Assembly (NCBI GenBank): GCA_003694235.1
Contig: RFKO01000168.1
Location: forward strand, 1-17,636
Direction of reading: 5' to 3'
Source of the DNA: Anaerolineae bacterium
GTDB lineage: Bacteria; Chloroflexota; Anaerolineae; Anaerolineales; UBA11858
DNA: 17,636 bases
Made by a program: the position numbers and the translations under genes. Under the pieces are notes generated by a model. The model ran no database searches, was not told where the DNA came from, and worked only from the letters and a program-made list of their open reading frames with translations. This document shows, in pieces, positions 1-7,800 of this stretch. Position 1 is the first letter of the stretch. Each line of letters begins with the position of its first letter.

Positions 1-1389
1 ACCCATCGCTTCGGCGCGGTGCGCGAGATCGGAGCGGGACGGCGCGACCGCGAACGCCCCGACCGCCAGCCGGTCTCGCCTGCCGAAGTGTTGTGGTATC
101 GCGGCCTGCTGGCGCGCGCTTTCTTCGACTCCCCGCGTGGGGCGGAGGAATTCGCCTACATCCCCGACGATCTGCTCGCCCTGCTGCCCTCTCGACCCGC
201 CGGCCAGACACGCCCCTGCGGCCGCCCTGCCACCCCCGAAGAACGCCAGAATCCCCGTAGCAGCGAGGGGGAACTGCTCGAACATGTCTGCACCTTTCTG
301 GCCGCCCGGCGCATCGGTCTGGATGCGCCTCCCCTCCCCGACGACCGGCTCATCCCCTTTCTGGCCTCGCTGCTCACCGAGATGGGGATACTTTCCTCCT
401 CCGGCCACATCCAACCCGAAGCAACCCGCCGCCATCTGGAACAACCGCGCCCTGAAGCTCTGGCCGAACTGGCCCAGACCTGGCTGCACAGCGCTCAACA
501 CAACGACCTGCGCCTGATGCCCGGCCTGATCTGCGAGGGAGAATGGCAAAACGACCCCCTGCTGGCGCGCCAGTTCATCGTCGAGCAAATCGGGGCGCTG
601 GAGGCGGATACCTGGTGGAGCCTGCCGGCCTTCATCGCCGATGTACGCGACCGTTACCCCGACTTTCAGCGCCCGGCCGGTGACTTCGACTCCTGGTTCA
701 TCCGCCGCGCCGGCAGTGACGAATTTCTGCGCGGCATCGAACACTGGGAGGCAATCGAAGGCGCTTTGCTGCGCTACCTGATCACCGTCCCTCTGTTCTA
801 CCTGGGATTCGTGGAAGTGGCGCAACAGGCTTTTCGCCGCTCAGCCTTTTGGGAAGCCCTGCTCAACGGTCAGCCGCCGCCCCTCGCCGAGCGGGAAAAA
901 GCCCGCCTGCACCTGCGCTCAGACGGCCAACTGAGCGCGCCGACCGGAACGCCGCGCGCCGCGCGCTATCAGGCCGCCCGCTTCTGCGAATGGCTGGAGC
1001 CTACCCAACACGAATATCGCTACCAGCTGAGCGCGCGTTCGCTGGAGCGCGCCGCACAGCAGGGTTTGACCGCCGGACACCTGATCACCTTGTTGCAACA
1101 TCATGCCGAGAGCATACCGCCGAATATCCTCCAGGCGCTCAAACGCTGGCAAAGTCAGGGAGCGGCCGCGCGCCTGAAGCGGCTGCCGGTTTTGCAGGTC
1201 GCCTCGCCAGAGGTGCTCACCGCCCTGCGCCGCTCGCGGGCAGCCCGCTTTTTAGGGCCGGCGCTCGGCCCGACGGCGGTCAGTGTGCAGCCCGGAGCCG
1301 AGGAAAAAGTCCTGGCCATTCTGCTGGAAATAGGCTATCTGGGGCGGTTGGAAGACCTCTCCGCCGAGGAATCACACACCCCCTCGTAA
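1..1389 (+). CDS. Helicase-associated (XPB/Ssl2 N-terminal-like) protein, C-terminal part
   Basis: This is a partial gene. The frame is open to the left edge, so the GTG at 19 is probably internal and the true start lies outside the window. The protein is about 460 residues here. Its middle has the pattern WWSLPAFIADVRDRYPDF followed by a DFDSWFIRR stretch and a HWEAIEGALLRYL stretch. Its end has GLTAGHLITLLQHHAESIPP and a LPVLQVASPEVL strand. From memory this order matches the large, poorly characterised family carrying the XPB/Ssl2-like helicase N-terminal domain, common in Chloroflexota and Actinobacteria. The family is thought to work with or beside DNA helicases, but its biochemical role is not established. 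I see no Walker motifs in the visible part, so this portion is not itself a helicase motor. Family assignment is fairly sure; function is open. Confidence 0.65.
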   Translation, partial: THRFGAVREIGAGRRDRERPDRQPVSPAEVLWYRGLLARAFFDSPRGAEEFAYIPDDLLALLPSRPAGQTRPCGRPATPEERQNPRSSEGELLEHVCTFLAARRIGLDAPPLPDDRLIPFLASLLTEMGILSSSGHIQPEATRRHLEQPRPEALAELAQTWLHSAQHNDLRLMPGLICEGEWQNDPLLARQFIVEQIGALEADTWWSLPAFIADVRDRYPDFQRPAGDFDSWFIRRAGSDEFLRGIEHWEAIEGALLRYLITVPLFYLGFVEVAQQAFRRSAFWEALLNGQPPPLAEREKARLHLRSDGQLSAPTGTPRAARYQAARFCEWLEPTQHEYRYQLSARSLERAAQQGLTAGHLITLLQHHAESIPPNILQALKRWQSQGAAARLKRLPVLQVASPEVLTALRRSRAARFLGPALGPTAVSVQPGAEEKVLAILLEIGYLGRLEDLSAEESHTPS

Positions 1390-1444
1390 GACCGGCGGTC
1401 AAAACCGCATCCAAAAAGCATCCAGTCACCTCACAGAAAAAGCT

Positions 1445-2521
1445 ATGTCCTTTCCCTCTCCTTTCCTCTCTCGCCGTTGGCAACGCCTGGCAGCACACGG
1501 CTTTCCCCAACAGCAAATCCGCCGCTTCCGGCAATTCCTCCGCAAAACGCACCACGCCCTGCTGCAGCGCACCAACCCGCGCCTGTTCGCCCGCGAACTG
1601 GGCTGGTCGGAAGCATACACGCTGGATTTTCTCACCGCCGCCGTCGCCGAGGGAATCTGCGCCCTGGAATGGGAAGCCTACTGCCCTGTCTGCGGTGATC
1701 TGCTGCAACGCGCCCGCCATCTGGAACAGCTCCATTCCCACCTGCGCTGCGAGTCCTGCCACAATGAGACCGACCTGCTGCTGGACGAAGAAGTCACGCC
1801 GCGGGTCAGCCTGCGCCGCCTGTTCCCTCCCCCCGGCGACACAGCCGCGAGGCGTTCCGACCTCGATGCCGCGCTGGGACGACTGCCCGCGGTCGCCTGG
1901 GTCAGCCGGCCGCTGTTCCGCCAGCTGTTGGGGGAAGAAGTGCTACCCCCCAACCGCTCGCTGGGCATCGGTCATCTGGCCGTGTTCTTCTCCGACCTGA
2001 AAGAATCCACCCGTCTGTACCGCAGCCTGGGCGACGCCCGCGCCTACGCACTGGTGCGCCGTCATTTCGCGCTGATCGAGGCCGAGGTCGAAAACGAGGG
2101 CGGCTCGGTGGTCAAAACCATTGGAGACGGCATGATGGGGGTGTTCACCGACAACGCCCGTGCGCTGCGCGCCATGCTGCGCAGTGTGCAGGCCATCCAC
2201 CGCCTGAACGAGGAAGAAGAATTAGAGACGCAGGAACGCCTGCGTTTGAAAGTCGGACTGCACGCCGGCCCGTGTATTATAGTCACCCTCAACAGGCGGC
2301 TGGATTACTTTGGCAGCACGGTAAACATCGCCGCGCGGCTGAGCGGCATTGCCGACGGCGATGAAATACTGGTCAGCGACTCCCTGCTGGACCATGCCGA
2401 AACGCAAAAAATCATCGCTCCCTACCACTGCCGGGAAGAGCGCGAGGTCGCACTGCGCGGGCTGGAGAAGGCGGTCAACATTTGCCGCCTCAAACCGCTG
2501 ACGGCGACCGGCGCCGGATAA
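1445..2521 (+). CDS. Class III adenylate/guanylate cyclase with N-terminal zinc ribbon
   Basis: A predicted soluble nucleotidyl cyclase of 358 residues that should make cAMP (or cGMP) from the NTP. Residues 1-75 look like a helical or winged-helix segment. Residues 80-105 hold two CxxC pairs (C80/C83, C102/C105), a probable zinc ribbon. The catalytic domain spans about 175-350. It has metal-binding aspartates D184 (FFSDLKEST) and D228 (KTIGDGMMGVF), and the transition-state pair N294 and R298 (STVNIAARL). K224 and D287 occupy the usual base-selecting positions and favour ATP, hence cAMP. No transmembrane segment is visible. The layout resembles bacterial cyclases with the DUF5939-type N-terminal region. 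It lies 55 bp downstream of the helicase-associated gene and may be cotranscribed with it. The ribosome-binding site before the ATG is weak. The stop codon is one base from that of the convergent methyltransferase gene. Confidence 0.9.
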   Translation: MSFPSPFLSRRWQRLAAHGFPQQQIRRFRQFLRKTHHALLQRTNPRLFARELGWSEAYTLDFLTAAVAEGICALEWEAYCPVCGDLLQRARHLEQLHSHLRCESCHNETDLLLDEEVTPRVSLRRLFPPPGDTAARRSDLDAALGRLPAVAWVSRPLFRQLLGEEVLPPNRSLGIGHLAVFFSDLKESTRLYRSLGDARAYALVRRHFALIEAEVENEGGSVVKTIGDGMMGVFTDNARALRAMLRSVQAIHRLNEEEELETQERLRLKVGLHAGPCIIVTLNRRLDYFGSTVNIAARLSGIADGDEILVSDSLLDHAETQKIIAPYHCREEREVALRGLEKAVNICRLKPLTATGAG

Positions 2522-2522
2522 T

Positions 2523-3242
2523 TCACACCTTCCGCCAGACCTGATACAACCCCAAATCGCCCTCTTTGCCATCCGCATAGAACTGCTCTTGCAGCGCGAA
2601 ACCGCTCTGAGCGGCCAGATTCTCCAACTCCTCAGGAGAAAAGTGATGCACATAACGCAAGCCGTATCCCTGGCGACGCCAATCGAGAAGGTAATCTCCG
2701 GCCTCAACCTCGGCAGGAGAGATTCCCAGCACGCTCCAGGGTTGCACGCGCCGTCGCCAGCGTGCTGCCCTGAGGAACTGCCAGTGCGAGTGAATGAAAA
2801 AACCGCCGGAGGGTAACAATGCCCCCACCGCCCGAACGACCTGCAGGCGACGGGCCGCGCCGGGGATGTGATGCAGCACGGCAAACGCGAGCACACCATC
2901 GAAGTCGCGACGCAGCGCCCTCAACGTCGTCGGCCGGGCGATATCGGCGATCAGAAAAGCGAAATGGGAGGGCAAAGACGTTCGCCATGCCGCCGCGCGC
3001 AACAGCGGCAGGCTGAAATCCACACCCAGGTAGAAGCCGCCATGCCCCCGTTCCGCCAGGGCCCGCGCCACGGCTCCATTGCCACAACCCAGGTCAAGCA
3101 AATCTTCCCCTCCCCCCAGCCGCTCCAGCACACGTTGCACCCCCGGCTGCAGGTTCTGCCGGCTGCCGCAGAACGCCCGCGCAAACGTCTGGTAAAATTG
3201 GAGGTTAAGAGTCGCCAATCGAGCGGCTACTTCGGGACGCAT
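2523..3242 (-). CDS. SAM-dependent methyltransferase, Trm9-like (possible tRNA wobble-uridine methyltransferase)
   Basis: A 239-residue class I methyltransferase starting at the ATG at 3242. SAM motif I is DLGCGNG (residues 50-56) and the motif II acid is D75 (GVDFS). A post-motif FAVLHHIPGA segment follows, with a C-terminal GDYLLDWRRQG (from 182) and RYVHHFSPEEL (from 196). The N-terminal FYQTFARAF..SR...PGV pattern and the GD-x3-W...RY-H-F-EL pattern recall eukaryotic Trm9/ALKBH8-type enzymes, which methylate 5-carboxymethyluridine in tRNA. That resemblance is from memory and needs a profile search. A generic small-molecule methyltransferase is the alternative. The gene is divergent from elp3, which makes the Trm9 reading attractive. 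The upstream ATA-like start at 3272 is less likely, because a TATAAT box sits exactly six bases before the ATG at 3242, fitting a leaderless transcript. Confidence 0.8.
   Translation of the reverse strand: MRPEVAARLATLNLQFYQTFARAFCGSRQNLQPGVQRVLERLGGGEDLLDLGCGNGAVARALAERGHGGFYLGVDFSLPLLRAAAWRTSLPSHFAFLIADIARPTTLRALRRDFDGVLAFAVLHHIPGAARRLQVVRAVGALLPSGGFFIHSHWQFLRAARWRRRVQPWSVLGISPAEVEAGDYLLDWRRQGYGLRYVHHFSPEELENLAAQSGFALQEQFYADGKEGDLGLYQVWRKV
3190..3198 (+). promoter_or_regulatory. Candidate extended -10 promoter for elp3
   Basis: TGGTAAAAT matches an extended -10 element (TGnTATAAT with one mismatch in the hexamer). Transcription would start near 3205, giving a leader of about 50 nt before the TTG start of elp3. 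No good -35 is visible, which is tolerated with an extended -10. The element lies within the 5' part of the methyltransferase gene on the opposite strand. Confidence 0.4.
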
Positions 3243-3248
3243 ACGGAC

Positions 3249-3254
3249 ATTATA
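3249..3254 (-). promoter_or_regulatory. -10 box of a predicted leaderless promoter for the methyltransferase
   Basis: On the minus strand a perfect TATAAT is followed by six bases (GTCCGT) and then the ATG at 3242. With normal sigma70 spacing the first transcribed base would be the A of ATG, so the mRNA would be leaderless. A -35 element is unclear: TTGTGT-like sequences lie upstream with non-ideal spacing. The box lies 3 bp before the elp3 start, inside its leader. Confidence 0.6.
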
Positions 3255-3256
3255 TC

Positions 3257-4864
3257 TTGGATCACACAACACAACGCTGGCTGGAAAAACGCAAACTCAC
3301 CCCGCAGAAGCGCGACCTGGCGCGCCGCGCGCTGGAAGAGATTCGCAACGGGCGCGAAGTGCTCGACGCGCTGCGCCGTCACCCCCTGCCCGACGGCGCC
3401 GGTCTGCTGAGCAAATCTGTGCTCGTGGCGGCCTACCACGAGCTGGTCGCCACTGGCGAGTGGCAGCACGACCCCGCCCTGCTGGCACGCATCCGCCTCA
3501 AACCGATGCGCACGCTCTCCGGCGTGACCACCGTCACCGTGCTGACCAAGCCCTACCCCTGCCCCGGCGAGTGCATTTTCTGCCCCACCGACGCGCGCAT
3601 GCCCAAAAGCTACCTGCCCGACGAACCCGGGGCGATGCGCGCCCTGCAGCACCAGTTTGACCCCTATGCGCAGGTGGCTGCCCGCCTGGAAGCCCTGCAC
3701 GCCGTCGGCCATCCCACCGACAAAATCGAACTGCTCATCCTGGGCGGCACGTGGAGCGCCTACCGACGCGACTATCAGGAATGGTTCGTCCGGCGTTGTC
3801 TGGACGCGATGAACGGCGGAGAACCGGCCCGCACGCTGGAAGAGGCGCAACAACGCAACGAAACCGCCGTCCATCGCAACGTCGGCCTGGTCATCGAGAC
3901 ACGCCCCGACCACGTCAAACCCAGAGAACTGGCCTGGCTGCGCCGGCTGGGCGTGACCAAAGTGCAGATCGGCGTGCAAAGCCTGGATGACCGTATCCTG
4001 GCGCTCAACCGCCGCGGGCATACCGTTGCCGAGGTCAAAAAGGCGTTCGCCCTCCTGCGGGCGGCGGGCTTCAAAATCGTGGCCCACTGGATGCCCAACC
4101 TGTTGGGCGCCACCCCAGAGAGCGACCGCGCTGATTTCGCCCGTCTGTGGGAGGGCCTGGCGCCAGACGAGTTGAAAATCTACCCCACACAGCTGCTCGC
4201 CAACGCCGAACTCTATGCCTGGTGGCAGCGCGGGGAGTACACCCCCTACACCACCGAGACGTTGATCAACCTGCTCGCCGACATCAAGCCCACCATTCCT
4301 CCTTTCTGCCGCGTCAACCGCATCATCCGCGACATCCCCTCCACCAACGTGGTGGAAGGCAACCGCCGCACCAGCCTGCGTCAGGACGTGCATCGCGAGC
4401 TGAAACGCCGCGGCCAACGCTGCCGCTGCATCCGCTGCCGCGAGGTACGCAACAAAGCCGTCAACTCCGAGACTCTGCAATTTCAAGATTACACCTACCA
4501 GGCCGATTTCGCGACAGAACATTTCCTCTCCTTCGTCACGCCGGATGACCGGCTGGCTGGCTTCCTGCGCCTCTCCCTGCCGGCCCAAAACGCCCCTCAA
4601 ACCGGCCTGGCAGACCTGGAGGGCGCGGCGCTGATCCGCGAGGTGCATGTTTACGGTCAATCGCTCCCCGTGGGCGCAGAACACCGCGGCGCAGCGCAGC
4701 ATATCGGCCTGGGAACCCGCCTGCTCGCAAAGGCCGAAGCGATAGCCTCCCAGGCCGGCTTCCGACGGCTGGCGGTGATCTCCGCCATCGGCACCCGCCC
4801 ATACTATCTGGAACGCGGCTTCGAGCGCGGGGACTTATACCTGGTCAGACAGTCAGGAAAATGA
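3257..4864 (+). CDS. elp3: Elp3 family tRNA carboxymethyluridine synthase (radical SAM/GNAT)
   Basis: A 535-residue bacterial Elp3. The family uses SAM and acetyl-CoA to install a carboxymethyl group at C5 of wobble uridine 34 in tRNA. The radical SAM cluster motif is C102-x3-C106-x2-C109 (PYPCPGECIFCP). Further signatures are ILGGTW (161-166), VIETRPD (212-218) and VQIGVQS (236-242). The linker has a zinc-type motif RCRCIRCREVRN (388-399). The C-terminal acetyltransferase domain (about 410-535) contains the acetyl-CoA loop HIGLGTRLL and ends with PYYLERGFE. Eukaryotic Elp3 works inside Elongator; bacterial versions act without those partners, as studied in Dehalococcoides. The start is TTG, the only standard start after the in-frame stop at 3206, with a weak ribosome-binding site. 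The stop overlaps the next gene by ATGA, so the histidine kinase is probably translationally coupled. Confidence 0.95.
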   Translation: MDHTTQRWLEKRKLTPQKRDLARRALEEIRNGREVLDALRRHPLPDGAGLLSKSVLVAAYHELVATGEWQHDPALLARIRLKPMRTLSGVTTVTVLTKPYPCPGECIFCPTDARMPKSYLPDEPGAMRALQHQFDPYAQVAARLEALHAVGHPTDKIELLILGGTWSAYRRDYQEWFVRRCLDAMNGGEPARTLEEAQQRNETAVHRNVGLVIETRPDHVKPRELAWLRRLGVTKVQIGVQSLDDRILALNRRGHTVAEVKKAFALLRAAGFKIVAHWMPNLLGATPESDRADFARLWEGLAPDELKIYPTQLLANAELYAWWQRGEYTPYTTETLINLLADIKPTIPPFCRVNRIIRDIPSTNVVEGNRRTSLRQDVHRELKRRGQRCRCIRCREVRNKAVNSETLQFQDYTYQADFATEHFLSFVTPDDRLAGFLRLSLPAQNAPQTGLADLEGAALIREVHVYGQSLPVGAEHRGAAQHIGLGTRLLAKAEAIASQAGFRRLAVISAIGTRPYYLERGFERGDLYLVRQSGK

Positions 4865-7800
4865 CCCCAAATCACACCGTCTCTCTCCGGCTGGATGAGC
4901 ACACCATTGATGCGTTGCCTGTCGCCATCGCCATCTGCGACGAGACCACCATTCGCTACGCCAACGCCGCCTGTCTGCAACTGTGGGGAGCGTCTTCGCT
5001 GGCAGAGCTAGCACAACACACCGCCTCTCAGCAATTGCGCGCGCGCCTTCACGCCAGGCTGGATGACGCAACGCAACCACAAACAACCTACGAAAGAGTC
5101 ACCCGCCTGAATGGAGAAGAAATCACGCTGGAGATCCACTTCCGCCCTTTGAAGGAGAATGAACATCAATGGTTGCTGGTCAGCATGCACGACATCACCG
5201 ACCAGTGGAAAACCCGCCGGGCCCTCCAGCGCAAGACGGTACAGATGCAAACGGCAGCCGAGGTGGCGCGTGATGCCACTGCCGCCACCAGCCTGGAAGA
5301 ACTGCTCAACCAGGCCGTCAACCTGGTGCGCGAACGCTTCCACTTCTACCATGCCGGCATCTTTCTGATCGACGAGGAACGCAAGTACGCCGTTCTGGTG
5401 GCGGCCACCGGCGAAGCGGGGCGAAAATTGCTGGCCCAGGGACATCGTCTGGAAGTCGGCAAAGTGGGTCTGGTGGGCTACGTTGCCGGCACCGGCAAGC
5501 CGCGCATCGCCCTGGATGTGGGTGAAGACGCCGTGCACTTCAAACAACCCCTGCTGCCCGACACACGCTCCGAAATGGCCCTCCCGCTGACGGTCAACGG
5601 CGTGGTCATCGGCGTGCTTGATGTGCAGAGCACCGACGAAGCCGCCTTCGATCAGGACGACATTGAGGTGCTGCAAACCATGGCCGATCAGCTGGCGCTG
5701 GCCATCCACAAGATGCGCGTGCTGCACCAGGCCGAACAACGCGCCGAACAACTGGCCAGCCTGTACCAGACTGCGCTCACAATGGCCAGTTCACTGGACG
5801 GTCAGACGATCATAGAACAAGTCTTCGAACAGGCGCGGCGTATGCTGGCGCCAGATGCCTTTGCCCTGGTGCTGTACGACGAACGGGACGATGCTTTGGA
5901 AATCAAACTGGCCTGGGAAAACGGGCAGCGCATCGCGGCCATAGAGAACAAACGCTACTCCGCTGCTCGAGGCGGTCTGAGCGCCTTTGTCATCCGCCAG
6001 CGACGCACCTTATTGATCAACGATTTTCATGAAGAGACCTTGCCGGTGCAGCCGATTTTCTCCCCCGGCGATCGCCGGAGAATACGCACCTGGATCGGCG
6101 TGCCCCTGATCGCCGGCGAGCATGTTCTGGGGATGCTCACCGCCCAATCCTATCGTCGCCGCGCCTTCAGCCCCGACCAACAAAAATTCCTCCAGACCCT
6201 GGCTGCCCAGACCGCCGGCGCGCTGACCAACGTCCGCCTGTATCAGGCCGCCGAGAAGCGCGCGACCGAGCTGGAAACGCTGCGCCAGATCAACCTGCGC
6301 CTGACGGCCACGCCCGATCCAGAGCACGTCCTGGACGCCGTGCTGGAAGGCGTGTTCCGCCTGCTGCCCGACCTGCGCGCAGCCCACATTTTCACCTATG
6401 ACGGGGAAAACCTGCATTTTGGCGCCGCCCGCCAGGCCGACGGCCGTCACGATACGCCTATCGCCTCACCGCGCCGGGACGGATTGACATATCGCGTGGC
6501 ACGCAGCGGCGAGCGCATCATCGTGGAAGACATGACCACCCACGAGTTGTATGCCAGCATTGCCGCAGAAAAAGGCTGGATCGGCTCAATCGTCGGCCTG
6601 CCGTTGAAGGTGGAAAACCGCGTCCTGGGAGTGATGACGGTCTCCCGCGAACGGCCTCACTCCTTCACCGAGGAAGAACTGAGGGTGCTGCAACTGCTGG
6701 GCGACCAGGCCGCGTTGCTTTTAGAAAACGCCAACCTGTTCTCTCAGATGCGCGCCACATTGCAGCACATCTCGCTGTTGTACGAGGTCGGCAAAACAGT
6801 AAGCAGCCAGCTAGATGTAGAAACCATCCTGCACAGCGCGGTTCAGATCACCTGTCGCGCGTTAAACGGTGTCTGCGCCCTGGCGTTCGAGCACCATCCC
6901 CCCACCAACAGCCTGTTTCTCAAGGCTGCCTACGTCCAGAAGGGAGGAGAACTCCTTCCTCATGAGACAGATGAAGGGCACCGGCTCCCGTTGGGGATCG
7001 GCGTGGCTGGCTGGGTGGGAAAGAACAAAAAGGCGCTGCTGCTGGGTAATGTGCGCCAGGATGAACGCTGGGACGACCATCTCGCCCTGGATGCAAGCGC
7101 CACCGCGGTGATCGCCGCGCCGATTCTGGCCGACAACAACCATCTGATCGGCGTGCTCTCGGTCTATCACACGGAAGAAAACGCCTTCAGCGACGAACAC
7201 CTGGCATTATTGGAGGCCATTTGCCAGCAAATTTCGCTGGCCTACACCAACGCCAGGCGCTACCAGGAAATCAACCACCTGGTAGATCGGCTGGCTGCGC
7301 AGCAGCACCGCCTGGAAAGTCTGATCAAAGAGCTGCCGGTCGGCGTGCTGTTATTCGATGACGAGAACCACCTGATCAGCAGCAACGATACCGGCAAAGT
7401 GCTTTGGGAGCATCTCGAACCAGCCTTTCAAGGCGATCGCCTGGTCTCCATCGCCGACTACGCGGTGGAGGATATTCGCCACCGCCACGAAGAACCGCTC
7501 CCCCTCGAAATCACCCGCCCCGGCCCGCCGGCCATGCGCTTCGAAATGCACAGCCGCGAAATCTCGATCGGCGACGAGCGCGAATGGCTTCTGATGATTC
7601 GCGATGTCACTCGCGAGCGCGAAATCCAGGAGCGCATACAAATGCAAGACCGTCTGGCCGTGGTCGGTCAACTGGCGGCCGGTATCGCACACGATTTCAA
7701 CAACATCATGGCCGCCATCGTGATCTATGCCGACCTGATGCAGGCCGACACCACCATCTCGGAGAACAGCCGCGAATACCTCAGCATCATCCAGCGCCAG

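Noticed and set aside
1391..1408. Possible terminator hairpin GCGGT-CAAA-ACCGC after the helicase-associated gene
   Set aside because: Only a 5-bp stem and no T-run on the plus strand, so not supported as a terminator.
849..2000. Open frame of 383 codons on the plus strand spanning two genes
   Set aside because: It overlaps the end of the helicase-associated gene and the start of the cyclase in another frame; the product is Ala/Arg/Pro-rich with no domain.
2508..2517. CCGGCGCCGG palindrome near the cyclase stop
   Set aside because: A 10-bp palindrome without loop or T-run; expected now and then in GC-rich coding sequence.
3227..4702. Long open frame of about 490 codons on the minus strand opposite elp3
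   Set aside because: It lies wholly antisense to a clear Elp3 with intact motifs. The product has no recognisable domain and looks like a GC-rich shadow frame.
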